A stretch of DNA of 64,000 nucleotides from Clostridium sp. (GTDB lineage Bacteria > Bacillota > Clostridia > Clostridiales > Clostridiaceae): contig JARLHR010000091.1 in NCBI GenBank assembly GCA_031292145.1, positions 109,199 to 173,198 on the forward strand, in the 5' to 3' direction. The notes beneath the pieces were generated by a model, which did not search any database, was not told the DNA's origin, and was given only the letters and a program-made list of their open reading frames with translations. Of this stretch, positions 24,312 to 33,436 are shown one piece after another (position 1 is the first letter of the stretch; each line of letters starts with the position of its first letter). The position numbers and the translations under genes were made by a program.

Positions 24312-25154
24312 TTATCTATAAATCAAAGTTAAATTTTTCATACTTAAGTCAAGTATCTTAGCAGAATGAGTTAAAGCCCCAACAGATATATAATCTACCC
24401 CAATCTCTGCTATTTTCCCAATATTATTTAATTCTACATTTCCCGAAAATTCTATTAAAGCCCTTTTATTTATAAGCTTCACTGCTTCTCTTGCCATATC
24501 TAAACTCATATTATCTAACATTATTATATCTGCTTCTGCATCTAGTGCTTCCTGCACCATATCAAGGTTCTCCGTTTCAACTTCAATCTTTCTAACAAAT
24601 GAGGAATTTTTTCTTGCAAGTGTAACCGCATTATTTATTCCGCCCGCTGCGCTTATATGATTATCCTTAAGCATAACTCCATCAGACAAATTGAATCTAT
24701 GATTACACCCGCCACCAACTTTTACTGAATGCTTTTCTAATATTCTAAGATTTGGTGTTGTTTTTCTAGTGTCCAACAACTTTGCATTTGTATGGCTTAT
24801 TTCCTTTACAAATTTATTAGTTAATGTAGCTACTCCACTCATTCTTTGTAATAAATTTAATGCCACCCTTTCACCAAGTAACAAATTTCTGGTACTGCCC
24901 TTTAAAAATCCAATTTTCTCTCCTGGATATACCTTATCACCATCACCTTTATATAATTCTACGTCCACATTCCCCAATATATCAAATACTCTTTTAAACA
25001 CATCTAGACCCGCAATTACTCCTTCTTCTTTGCATAATAATTCTACGGTCGCAGTACTTTTTTCATCTATAATTGAGTTTGTTGTTATATCCTCATTTGG
25101 TATATCTTCAATAAGGGCCTCTTTTATTATTTTATCTACAACTAAGTAATTCAC
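24312..25154 (-). CDS. nadC: Nicotinate-nucleotide pyrophosphorylase (carboxylating)
   Basis: This converts quinolinate and PRPP to nicotinate mononucleotide. Signature segments are LLDTRKTTPNLRILEKHSVK, GGGCNHRFNLSDGVMLKDNH and the C-terminal IEFSGNVELNNI. 280 aa is normal. The GTG start overlaps the end of nadB, so the two are coupled. Last gene of nadABC. Confidence 0.98.
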   Translation of the reverse strand: MNYLVVDKIIKEALIEDIPNEDITTNSIIDEKSTATVELLCKEEGVIAGLDVFKRVFDILGNVDVELYKGDGDKVYPGEKIGFLKGSTRNLLLGERVALNLLQRMSGVATLTNKFVKEISHTNAKLLDTRKTTPNLRILEKHSVKVGGGCNHRFNLSDGVMLKDNHISAAGGINNAVTLARKNSSFVRKIEVETENLDMVQEALDAEADIIMLDNMSLDMAREAVKLINKRALIEFSGNVELNNIGKIAEIGVDYISVGALTHSAKILDLSMKNLTLIYR

Positions 25155-26439
25155 GATCTAACTTTCCCCCTTTCTCATTTATCACTTTCATAGCTAATTC
25201 CTTATTCTCATTTGCTATTTCTTCAATAGATCTATTTAGTTTGTCCACAACCGAAACTTTAATTTCCAAATAATCCACAATATTATTAATATAATTTGCA
25301 GCTCTCCTTGAAAATACAAGCCCCTCAAGTAATGAATTACTAGCAAGCCTATTAGCCCCATGTACTCCCGTGCAGCTTGTTTCTCCTACTGCATATAAAT
25401 TTTCCATAGACGTTTTAGAATTCAAATCGACTTCTATTCCACCCATAAAAAAATGTTGAGCCGGAGAAACTTTAATGTATTCTTTTGTTATATCTGTTCC
25501 CCTAGTTAAGCATTCATTATAAATAGTTGAAAATCTATTCTTTATATAATCTTCTCCTAAAAATCTTATGTCTAAATTTACATAAGGTGTCTCAGTTTCT
25601 CTAATTTGATCATATACAGCTTGTGATACAACATCTCTTGGTAAAAGTTCATTTATAAATCTTTTTCCATATATGTTAGTAAGAATTCCACCTTCCCCAC
25701 GTAAGGATTCAGATATTAAGAATCTTCTTTGATTTTCTCCATCTTTATAAAATGCTGTAGGATGAATTTGAATGTAATTCAAATCTTTTAAATTAACATC
25801 ATGCTTTATTGCTGCTGCTATTCCATCGCCCGTTAATATTCTCTGATTTGTTGAGTTATTATATAATCCACCTATACCACCAGTTGCAAGTACCACGGCT
25901 TTTGCATATACATTTATTTGCTCATTTTCTTTTACTAATATAGCCCCAATACATTTCCCTTCATCTTCCATAATGTCTATAAAATAGGTGTTTTCATAAA
26001 CATTTATATTATCCTTTTCTTTTACTTTATCAATCAAAATTTTAGCTGTGCTTTCCCCTGTATTATCTTTTGTGTGAACTATTCTACTTATAGAATGTGC
26101 ACCTTCTTTTGTATAATTTAAGCTGCCATCTTGATTTTCATCAAAGTTAAGCCCCATTTCTATTAATTTTTTTACATTGTATATAGATTCAAAAGCTAAA
26201 ACTTTTACTGCATCTACATCATTTTTATATTGTCCAGCTTTTAATGTATCTTCTATATAAAGCGGAATATCAGCTTCGCCCCTTGCAACAGATATTCCAC
26301 CTTGTGCTAAATAAGTATTACTGCAATTCATTTTATCCTTACATACAACTAAAACATTTAAGCTACCTCTTAAATTTAATGCACAATAAAGGCCTGATAC
26401 CCCTGAACCTATTACTAATACATCAACAAATTTATTCAT
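25132..26439 (-). CDS. nadB: L-aspartate oxidase
   Basis: This FAD enzyme oxidises L-aspartate to iminoaspartate for quinolinate synthesis. FAD motif VLVIGSGVSGLYCALNL at the N-terminus, then NTYLAQGGISVA, HPTAFY, SESLRGEGG and the C-terminal GETSCTGVHGANRLASNSLLEGLVF. At 435 aa it is shorter than the E. coli enzyme because the C-terminal helical region is reduced, a form usual in clostridia. Overlaps nadA and nadC. Confidence 0.97.
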   Translation of the reverse strand: MNKFVDVLVIGSGVSGLYCALNLRGSLNVLVVCKDKMNCSNTYLAQGGISVARGEADIPLYIEDTLKAGQYKNDVDAVKVLAFESIYNVKKLIEMGLNFDENQDGSLNYTKEGAHSISRIVHTKDNTGESTAKILIDKVKEKDNINVYENTYFIDIMEDEGKCIGAILVKENEQINVYAKAVVLATGGIGGLYNNSTNQRILTGDGIAAAIKHDVNLKDLNYIQIHPTAFYKDGENQRRFLISESLRGEGGILTNIYGKRFINELLPRDVVSQAVYDQIRETETPYVNLDIRFLGEDYIKNRFSTIYNECLTRGTDITKEYIKVSPAQHFFMGGIEVDLNSKTSMENLYAVGETSCTGVHGANRLASNSLLEGLVFSRRAANYINNIVDYLEIKVSVVDKLNRSIEEIANENKELAMKVINEKGGKLDRELLSCR

Positions 26440-27376
26440 TTCTAATCGCCTTATTTTCAGCTTCTGAAGATCCTAATTTATGCATATTTTCTAGACATCT
26501 TAAAGCTTTTTTCCTAATATCTTCATCTAAAATTATTTCATTACTCATATTTACTAGGGCATCATGTAAATTTTCAAGGGTTGTCTTCTTCATATCTTGG
26601 CAACATATGCTATCCCCTGGAATAAAAAAGCTTTTATTGGGATTTTTCTTTTTCAATCCGTGTAAGATCCCTTCCTCTGTAGCTATTATAAATTCATTTC
26701 CTTCATCTTTAGTTGCATAATCTATTATTCCACTGGTACTTCCTATATAATCTGCAATATCTCTAATTTCTTTTGTACATTCTGGGTGTACTAATACTTT
26801 AGCATCTTTATGTTTTTCTTTTTCTTTTAATATGTCTTCTCTACTGATCTTATTATGGCATCTGCAAAATCCATCCCACAATATAAATTCCTTTTCTGGA
26901 AAGAACTCTGAAATATATTCACCTAAATTTCTATCTGGTAAAAACATTATTTGCTTATTAGGTATATTTTTTAATATCTTTAATGCGCTTGAAGATGTTA
27001 CAGCTAAATCGCAATGAGCCTTTACATTAGCTGTTGAATTTATATAACATACTACATAAGCCTCTGGATATTTTTCTTTTAATTCTAACAAAGCTTTACC
27101 ACTAGCCATGTCTGCCATAGAGCATCCTGCACTAGGACATGGCATTAAAACTTTTTTATGAGGTGATAAAATTTTCGCACTTTCCGCCATAAATCTAACC
27201 CCACAAAACATTATAACTTCTTCCTTGCAATCTCTAGCTATTTCACTTAAATAATAAGAATCTCCTACATAGTCTGCTAACTCTTGTATAACTCCTGGTT
27301 GATAATAATGAGCTAGAATAATTGCATTTTTTTCCTTCTTTAGTTTTAATATTTCCTGAACTAAATTTGTCGTCAT
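26432..27376 (-). CDS. nadA: Quinolinate synthase
   Basis: This [4Fe-4S] enzyme condenses iminoaspartate and DHAP to quinolinate. Cluster cysteines are evident in MFCGVRFMAESAKIL, CPSAGCSMADM and GDSICCQDMKKTTL. Start MTTNLVQEILKLKKEKNAII is typical and 314 aa is normal. First gene of nadABC, behind a 16-bp palindromic operator. Confidence 0.98.
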   Translation of the reverse strand: MTTNLVQEILKLKKEKNAIILAHYYQPGVIQELADYVGDSYYLSEIARDCKEEVIMFCGVRFMAESAKILSPHKKVLMPCPSAGCSMADMASGKALLELKEKYPEAYVVCYINSTANVKAHCDLAVTSSSALKILKNIPNKQIMFLPDRNLGEYISEFFPEKEFILWDGFCRCHNKISREDILKEKEKHKDAKVLVHPECTKEIRDIADYIGSTSGIIDYATKDEGNEFIIATEEGILHGLKKKNPNKSFFIPGDSICCQDMKKTTLENLHDALVNMSNEIILDEDIRKKALRCLENMHKLGSSEAENKAIRNE

Positions 27377-27405
27377 ATTTACACCTCTTTAAAATTATAT
27401 ATTAC

Positions 27406-27421
27406 AGGTGTATATACACCT
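27406..27421. promoter_or_regulatory. Palindromic operator upstream of nadABC
   Basis: AGGTGTATATACACCT is a perfect 16-bp palindrome 30 nt upstream of nadA. NiaR-type niacin-responsive repressors control nad genes in Firmicutes; assigning this site to NiaR is an inference. Confidence 0.65.
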
Positions 27422-27525
27422 TATTGATAATTATATCACATAAAATTCTATCTTCAACTTATAGTTAAAATATTTTATTGCCTTATTTGCATATTACAGA
27501 TTTAAGTCACAAAATTATCCAACTT

Positions 27526-27571
27526 AGGCACATGAAAAAAATAACTATCTCCAACTTATTGGAGATAGTTA
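27526..27571 (-). terminator. Hairpin A6 with family tail, terminator of the chemoreceptor gene
   Basis: TAACTATCTCCAA/TTGGAGATAGTTA forms a 13-bp stem. In the gene direction it is followed by TTTTTTTCATGTGCCT, the TGTGCC-family end. Only one family end remains. Confidence 0.85.
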
Positions 27572-27586
27572 TAAATGAAAAATATT

Positions 27587-28633
27587 TTATTTTAAGTTTT
27601 CTGTCATGCTACTTAATTGTTCCACCGCATATACTGAATCTTGAATAGTAGAAGAAACTGCTTCCATAGCCTTAGATTGCTCTTTAGTTGTTTCAAGAGT
27701 TATTTTAGCATTTTTTATAGTTCCATTAACTGATTCTTGTATTTTATTTGTTAAATCCGAAATGCTTTTAGCTGTTTCTTTAGAAGTTTCTGCTAAATTT
27801 TTTATCTCTTTTGCAACAACAGAAAATCCTTTTCCAACTTCTCCTGCTTTAGCAGCTTCAATTGAAGCATTAAGCCCCAACATTTTAGTCTGAGCTGCTA
27901 TATTTTTTATTGCATTTAGTATGCTATTGATTTGTTCTGTTATTACACCTACTTGAGTTATTTCAGTATTCAGTTCCTCCTGTTGAGATGAAATATTGTT
28001 AGCTGAAGCTGAAAGTTCTTCTATTGTCGCTGATACTTGCATAAAATTATTAGACAATTTTTTTGAAATTAAATCTAATTCAATTCCATTATACCCATTT
28101 TTAGCAAGAGCATTTACAACAATAAATAGTACATTGGCAGCTTTTTCTATATGCTTTAAATCTACTATATTAACTTCCTTCGATGCACCTACAAGTCCAT
28201 CCATATCTACGTCTATTTCTCTCGCAATTTGAATTACATCATGTTCTTTAGGAGATTCTGTTACCATTTGTCCCCCTAAAACTGTACCTATTAATTTTCC
28301 TTCTACAATAATTGGTGCCGCAAAATCCACAAGTCCTGCATGACATGATCCTATGAACGGTTTTCCCATTCTTGCAGCTTCTTGACCCATTCTATTATGG
28401 GAAGCTGCACATCTATCATCGCCTTTTTTAGTTGAGTGTATAAAGTTATCACAAAATCTTGTATAAGAACTTGGTTTTGTTACCGGAACCCCATTCTTAT
28501 CCACTGTTACACTGGCACAATTCATTGCAAAAGCAAAATCATCTTGAAACTTTTGCAACAAATTAATATCAATTATATCCTTTATCTCTAATGCATCCAT
28601 GTCTAATGTATTATTGTCTAACAATCTTATCAT
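27587..28633 (-). CDS. Soluble chemoreceptor with PocR sensory domain
   Basis: Residues about 18-175 match a PocR ligand-binding domain (FQDDFAFAMNCASVTVDKNG, FCDNFIHSTKKGDDRCAASH, GSCHAGLVDFAAPIIVEGKLIGTVLGGQM). Its conserved Cys/His residues may hold a metal or ligand. The rest is a short MCP signalling tip (NIAAQTKMLGLNASIEAAKAGE, GKGFSVVAKEIKNLA). There is no membrane segment, so it should be cytoplasmic. PocR domains are thought to sense small hydrocarbon derivatives such as propanediol. Confidence 0.9.
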   Translation of the reverse strand: MIRLLDNNTLDMDALEIKDIIDINLLQKFQDDFAFAMNCASVTVDKNGVPVTKPSSYTRFCDNFIHSTKKGDDRCAASHNRMGQEAARMGKPFIGSCHAGLVDFAAPIIVEGKLIGTVLGGQMVTESPKEHDVIQIAREIDVDMDGLVGASKEVNIVDLKHIEKAANVLFIVVNALAKNGYNGIELDLISKKLSNNFMQVSATIEELSASANNISSQQEELNTEITQVGVITEQINSILNAIKNIAAQTKMLGLNASIEAAKAGEVGKGFSVVAKEIKNLAETSKETAKSISDLTNKIQESVNGTIKNAKITLETTKEQSKAMEAVSSTIQDSVYAVEQLSSMTENLK

Positions 28634-28800
28634 AAATTTTCTGCCCCTTTACGTATATTTTATTTAATTATATATAATAAAAATTTAACTTACTGTGTAT
28701 GCTTTTAATTATCGACTTTTACTATGTTTTCTTGATACTTTTCTATTAAAATTTGTCTAAAATTATTTTAATAAAATTTCATAATATTTCTAATTTTTTA

Positions 28801-28852
28801 TTGACAAAAAATAACTGCAGCTGTATTATTGTATTATTAACTTAATACAATA
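28801..28852 (+). promoter_or_regulatory. Promoter and GntR operator of the ABC operon
   Basis: TTGACA (28801), 17-bp spacer, TATTAT (28824). A perfect inverted repeat TATTGTATTA-N6-TAATACAATA (28827-28852) overlaps the -10 box and start site, so the GntR protein probably represses its own operon. Confidence 0.88.
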
Positions 28853-28883
28853 ATGCAATAATACAATATAAAGGAGTGAGATT

Positions 28884-29252
28884 ATGTCGTGGCATTTTAG
28901 TGATGATAGACCCATCTATGTGCAATTAATGGAGCAAATTCAACTACAAATTGTTTCAGGGGCATATAAGGCTGGAGATAAATTACCATCCGTGAGAGAT
29001 ATGGCGAGCGATGCTGCTGTTAATCCTAATACAATGCAAAAAGCACTAACCGAGTTAGAGCGTACAGGTTTAGTATTTAGTCAAAGAACAAGTGGTAGAT
29101 TTATTACGGAGGACATTAATATGATTAAAAATATTAGAGATGGTCTAGCCCTGGATCAAATTGAGAAGTTTCTTTATAATATGAAAAAAATTGGCTATAC
29201 AAAACAAGAAGCAATAGAACTTATAGAAATTATGTTTAAGGAGATGAAATAA
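28884..29252 (+). CDS. GntR-family regulator (YtrA type)
   Basis: N-terminal winged HTH: PIYVQLMEQIQLQIVSGAYKAGDKLPSVRDMA ... NPNTMQKALTELERTGLV. The 122-residue length with a short helical tail and the following ABC genes match the YtrA subfamily, which regulates adjacent transporters. A GGAG site precedes the ATG, and the stop overlaps the start of the ATPase gene. Confidence 0.94.
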   Translation: MSWHFSDDRPIYVQLMEQIQLQIVSGAYKAGDKLPSVRDMASDAAVNPNTMQKALTELERTGLVFSQRTSGRFITEDINMIKNIRDGLALDQIEKFLYNMKKIGYTKQEAIELIEIMFKEMK

Positions 29253-30031
29253 TGAATAATGCTGATAATAAAATATTGTCTGATTCTAGTGACGTTAATA
29301 CAACATCTAATTTTACAAATAGCCAAATGGATAATAGTCCTATTTTAGAATGTAGAAATTTAGTAAAAACTTATGCCAATTCTGAAGCTTTAAAAGGTAT
29401 CGATTTAACAATTAATCGAGGACGAATTGTCGGACTTTTAGGACCTAATGGAAGTGGAAAAAGTACCCTTATAAAACTTGCAAATGGACTTTTAACCCCA
29501 TCAAGCGGAGAAATATTAATAGCTGGGAGTAAACCTGGAATTGATACAAAAAAAATTATTTCCTATCTTCCCGAAAGGACTTATTTAAATGATTGGATGA
29601 AAGTTTCTGATATTATTAATTTCTTTCAAGATTTCTATGATGACTTTAATCCTCAAAAAGCTTACAGCATGCTTGAAAAATTAAATATTAATCCTAACGA
29701 TAAATTGAAAACTATGTCTAAAGGTACAAAAGAAAAAGTTCAACTTATTTTAGTTATGAGCAGGGAAGCAGATCTTTATTTATTAGATGAGCCTATAGCA
29801 GGTGTTGACCCTGCAGCTAGAGATTACATTTTAAACACAATAATCACTAACTATAATGAAAATGCTACTATTATTATCTGTACCCATATTATTTCAGATG
29901 TTGAAAGAATATTAGATGACGTAGTATTCATCTCATATGGAAAGATATTCTTAACTAAAAGTGTCGATGAAATTAGAGAAAATGAAGGAAAGAGCGTTGA
30001 TGCTCTATTTAGGGAGGTATTTAAATGTTAG
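29252..30031 (+). CDS. ABC transporter ATP-binding protein
   Basis: Walker A GLLGPNGSGKST, signature-like TMSKGTKEKVQLILVM and Walker B LYLLDEP followed by the CTHIISD switch His. The first about 30 residues are a hydrophilic Asn/Ser-rich extension. The signature has KGTKEK where LSGGQ is usual, as in the YtrB/EcsA-like exporters next to YtrA regulators. Works with the permease downstream. Confidence 0.92.
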   Translation: MNNADNKILSDSSDVNTTSNFTNSQMDNSPILECRNLVKTYANSEALKGIDLTINRGRIVGLLGPNGSGKSTLIKLANGLLTPSSGEILIAGSKPGIDTKKIISYLPERTYLNDWMKVSDIINFFQDFYDDFNPQKAYSMLEKLNINPNDKLKTMSKGTKEKVQLILVMSREADLYLLDEPIAGVDPAARDYILNTIITNYNENATIIICTHIISDVERILDDVVFISYGKIFLTKSVDEIRENEGKSVDALFREVFKC

Positions 30032-30825
30032 GGAAATTAATGAAGTATGAAATAAAAGCAACTGGTAGAATACTTATACCACTATACATTGCTTTATTAG
30101 CATTTGCTCTTATAAATAAAGTTTTTATTGGAACTGGATTGCATAGGCTTAATGGCTTTGGTTCAATTCCATTTATCCTAAGCATATTTGCATACGGAGC
30201 TACAATGGCTGCTGTTTTTATTGTTACTTTCTTTATAATCATTCAGAGATTTTATAAAAATTTACTTGGTGATGAAGGATATTTAATGAATACTCTTCCT
30301 GTAAGCACTATATCAAATATTACAAGTAAGCTTTCAATAGCAACTTTTTGGAATATAATAAGTGGAATTGTAGCTATACTTTCAATAATAATAATGGCCT
30401 TTGAACCTGTTACTTTTGCTAACTTTTTCGCTGAATTGTTTAACGCACTATCAAAAGTTAGTACTGAAATTGGTGGACAAATGCTTATATTAATTGTTGA
30501 AGTTATTGTTGCTATTTTAATTTCTCTAATAAAATCTGTGACTATGATTTATGCTTCAATCTCCATTGGACATTTATTTAGTAAGCATAAAATACTTTCA
30601 GCTTTTGGTGCATTTATAGTTTTAAATATTATTACTGGTGCAATTTCAGCAGTTTTGGGAATAACTTTTTCATATTCACACTATATAGATGCATTCCAAA
30701 ATATGCACTCAATATTTCCTATTCACATGCTTTTAATATTTGGTATTTTATTTAACCTACTCTTTTTCATAATCTATTTTATAATAACTAACTATATATT
30801 AAAAAATAAATTGAATTTAGAATAA
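30025..30825 (+). CDS. ABC transporter permease, six predicted membrane segments
   Basis: 266 residues with hydrophobic segments at about 14-32, 48-74, 105-125, 150-180, 190-215 and 235-260. It overlaps the ATPase gene end. The pair resembles exporters regulated by YtrA-type proteins, often linked to envelope stress or antimicrobial peptides; the substrate is not readable. Confidence 0.88.
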   Translation: MLGKLMKYEIKATGRILIPLYIALLAFALINKVFIGTGLHRLNGFGSIPFILSIFAYGATMAAVFIVTFFIIIQRFYKNLLGDEGYLMNTLPVSTISNITSKLSIATFWNIISGIVAILSIIIMAFEPVTFANFFAELFNALSKVSTEIGGQMLILIVEVIVAILISLIKSVTMIYASISIGHLFSKHKILSAFGAFIVLNIITGAISAVLGITFSYSHYIDAFQNMHSIFPIHMLLIFGILFNLLFFIIYFIITNYILKNKLNLE

Positions 30826-30900
30826 TACTTATAAGGAAACCCATTGAGACGTTTATTTATTAAATGTTATTTAATTTATGATAAAGGATAATGTATTTAA

Positions 30901-31027
30901 TTAGTTAAAAGTTAAGAACTAAGAGTTATGATGAAATCCCTTAACGGGATTTCTAAAAAATATTTTTATTGAAAATCCTGTGGTTTTTTTCATCAGCTCC
31001 TATCTCTTACTTCTTACCTCTTAACTA
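30901..31027. repeat. Imperfect 127-bp inverted repeat (family C)
   Basis: TTAGTTAAAAGTTAAGAACT at the left pairs with the right end (CTTACTTCTTACCTCTTAAC) over about 35 bp, with an inner hairpin GAAATCCC/GGGATTTC. No gene within. Sequence from 30826 to here is AT-rich without features. Confidence 0.6.
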
Positions 31028-31155
31028 AATAAATGCTTTTTCTTAGATACAGTTCTAGTCGATACATCTCTTGCAAATGCCATTTCATGGGTAACTATTA
31101 CCATTGTCATATCATAGCAAATATTTCTATACTGAATTATACCCTCAGCCTATAT
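31021..31155 (-). pseudogene. GlnQ-like ABC ATPase C-terminal remnant
   Basis: The frame reads YDMTMVIVTHEMAFARDVST, the H-loop region near the C-terminus of polar amino-acid ABC ATPases, and ends at the stop at 31021. Nothing of Walker A or B is present. It is a decayed fragment. Confidence 0.75.
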
Positions 31156-31305
31156 TATTGTTAATTCAAATACATTTGGTTTGTTTTATAAACACATTAT
31201 CATTTTCATCATCAATTCATTGATAATGTATCAACTAAATAGCACTTTAATTAAAACTATAAATATGCTAAAATTATAATTTTTATTATAAAATATTATA
31301 AAATA

Positions 31306-31334
31306 TTGACTTATTTTTAGTTTTATTAGATAAT
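31306..31334 (+). promoter_or_regulatory. Promoter of the lysine-riboswitch transcript
   Basis: TTGACT, 17-bp spacer, GATAAT; the expected start is about 31341, just before the riboswitch. Confidence 0.75.
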
Positions 31335-31359
31335 TATATATAAATTAATAGTTAGATAA

Positions 31360-31506
31360 CTAGGATAGAGGCGCGAAATTTAAGAGTAATATTACTTTAT
31401 CATAAGCAATACCAAGCAATATGAAAGGAACTTTCGCCGAAGTAAATAGTTAATTGCTTTAATGCTGTTTACTGGGCTTATGTAAAATATGCATAAGACT
31501 GTCACA
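31360..31506 (+). ncRNA. Lysine riboswitch (L box)
   Basis: Conserved L-box elements occur in order: GATAGAGGCGCGA, AAGAGTAATATTACTTT, the CATAAGCAAT region, GAAAGGAACTTTCGCCGAAG, CTGGG and the closing ATAAGACTGTCAC. A terminator follows at 31584. Lysine binding should switch off the downstream permease. Confidence 0.95.
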
Positions 31507-31583
31507 AATTACTTTGTGGAGAGCTATTTTCAATGGAAATATACGGTTTTTTAATGCATTTTTTATATGCACTTTTCGTATTT

Positions 31584-31617
31584 ATGTCATGAATATGCTT
31601 TCATGGCATTTTTTTAT
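31584..31617 (+). terminator. Riboswitch expression-platform terminator
   Basis: ATGTCATGAA pairs with TTTCATGGCAT (one G-T pair), loop TATGC, then a run of seven T. Confidence 0.88.
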
Positions 31618-31687
31618 TGTCTAAATCTCATATGATCTCAGTTACCTACTTATCTAAAAATAAATATCATAAGGGAGAGTAAGTAAA

Positions 31688-33169
31688 ATGGATGAACAAA
31701 ATAATGAATTAAAAAGAGGTTTAAGTACAAGACATTTGAACATGATTGCTTTAGGTGGTTCTATTGGTACAGGTATATTTGTTGCCATGGGAGACACATT
31801 AAATCAAGCTGGACCTGGTGGTGCATTACTTGCATATGGAATAATAGGTATTATGGTATATTTTTTAATTACTAGTTTAGGTGAAATGGCAACACATATG
31901 CCCATCTCTGGTTCCTTCAGTTCATATGCTACTAAATTTATTGATCCAGCACTCGGTTTTGCACTTGGTTGGAATTATTGGTACAACTGGGCTATAACAG
32001 TAGCTGCAGAAATGGTTGCTGGTTCTTTAATTATGAAATATTGGTTTCCCGATGTAAGTGGATTTGTTTGGAGTATATTATTCTTGATAATAATAGTAGG
32101 TTTAAACATTCTCTCATCAAAAGCATATGGTGAATCAGAATATTGGTTTGCAGGAATTAAAGTAGTTACAGTTATTATATTTTTGATAATTGGGGTTCTA
32201 ATGATTGTTGGTATAATGGGTGGAAGAGAAATAGGCTTTCATAACTACGTTGTAGCTGACGGGCCATTTCATGGTGGTATTAAATCTATCTTTGCTATAT
32301 TTTTAATTGCTGGTTTCTCATTTCAAGGAACTGAACTTATAGGAATTGCTGCTGGTGAAAGTGAAAATCCTGATAAAACTATTCCTAAGGCCATAAAATC
32401 TATATTCTGGAGAATATTAATATTTTATTTAGGAACAATAATTATCTTGGGTGCTATAATACCATTTACTGAAGCAACTGTTGATACAAGCCCTTTCACA
32501 ATGGTATTTGAAAAAGCTGGTGTAGCTGGTGCCGCTTCATTAATGAATGCCATTATATTAACTTCTGTATTATCTGCTGGTAATTCAGGTATGTACGCTT
32601 CAACTAGAATGCTTTTTTCAATGGCTAAAGAAGGTATGGCTCCTAAGATTTTTGCTAAAACCAATAAACGTGGTGTGCCTATAAATGCTTTGATTTTGAC
32701 TACTATAGTTGCTTCTGCTTGTTTCTTAACTGGAATCTATGCAGAGAGTACAGTTTATGTATGGATAGTTGCTGCATCTGGGCTTGCTGGATTCATAGCT
32801 TGGGTTGGTATAGCTATATGTCACTATAGATTTAGAAAAGCATTTATTCATCAAGGTAAAGATTTAAATACCTTAAAATATAAGGCTATGTGGTATCCTT
32901 TTGGCCCTATATTAGCATTATTAATGTGTATAATTATAATTCTTGGTCAAGGATATTCATGCATAAAACCTGATGGAGTTGATTGGCAAGGCTTAATTGC
33001 TTCTTATATAGGAATTCCACTATTTGTAGGTTTATATGCATGGTATAAAATCAAACATAAAACTAAGGTTGTTCCTTTGGATGAAGTTGATTTAGATTTT
33101 AACTATAATACTATTAATACTATAAATGAAGAAATAACTGTAGATACTACTTTGCTAGATTTAAATTAA
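31688..33169 (+). CDS. lysP: Lysine permease (APC family)
   Basis: A 493-residue amino-acid/proton symporter. It opens LKRGLSTRHLNMIALGGSIGTGIFVAMG, the substrate-binding unwound helix 1 of LysP/AAT-type permeases, followed by about 12 membrane segments and GFSFQGTELIGIAAGES. The lysine riboswitch in its leader is strong evidence that lysine is the substrate. RBS AAGGGAGAG. Monocistronic, ending in a strong terminator. Confidence 0.94.
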   Translation: MDEQNNELKRGLSTRHLNMIALGGSIGTGIFVAMGDTLNQAGPGGALLAYGIIGIMVYFLITSLGEMATHMPISGSFSSYATKFIDPALGFALGWNYWYNWAITVAAEMVAGSLIMKYWFPDVSGFVWSILFLIIIVGLNILSSKAYGESEYWFAGIKVVTVIIFLIIGVLMIVGIMGGREIGFHNYVVADGPFHGGIKSIFAIFLIAGFSFQGTELIGIAAGESENPDKTIPKAIKSIFWRILIFYLGTIIILGAIIPFTEATVDTSPFTMVFEKAGVAGAASLMNAIILTSVLSAGNSGMYASTRMLFSMAKEGMAPKIFAKTNKRGVPINALILTTIVASACFLTGIYAESTVYVWIVAASGLAGFIAWVGIAICHYRFRKAFIHQGKDLNTLKYKAMWYPFGPILALLMCIIIILGQGYSCIKPDGVDWQGLIASYIGIPLFVGLYAWYKIKHKTKVVPLDEVDLDFNYNTINTINEEITVDTTLLDLN

Positions 33170-33195
33170 CTTATTATTCTTATAACTAGAACAAT

Positions 33196-33237
33196 CAAGG
33201 GTTAGCTTCTTTTAAGCTAACCCTTGGTTGTTTTTCG
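33196..33237 (+). terminator. Terminator of lysP
   Basis: CAAGGGTTAGCTT and AAGCTAACCCTTG form a perfect 13-bp stem with a 5-nt loop, followed by a T run. Confidence 0.95.
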
Positions 33238-33283
33238 TTATTCATATATATCTAAATTCTAGAATAATTAAATATATATATTA

Positions 33284-33412
33284 ATCTTAAGTGATTACTA
33301 AACTAGAAATAAGTAACATATTGTGTGGAGTGTTTCATTGGAATTTTAATGGTAATCGGAACACAATATGTTACTTATTTCGGTTAGCTATCACATAAGT
33401 TTAAATTCTAAT
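33284..33412. repeat. Rod-like palindrome B2, 3' of the kimA-like gene
   Basis: GAAATAAGTAACATATTGTG pairs with CACAATATGTTACTTATTTC around a loop of about 35 nt. Outer ends (CTTAAGTGATTACTA ... TAGCTATCACATAAG) match element B1's end. It ends about 25 nt from the stop of the minus-strand permease gene. Confidence 0.82.
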
Positions 33413-33436
33413 TTGGATATCTATGTCTTTACCAAT

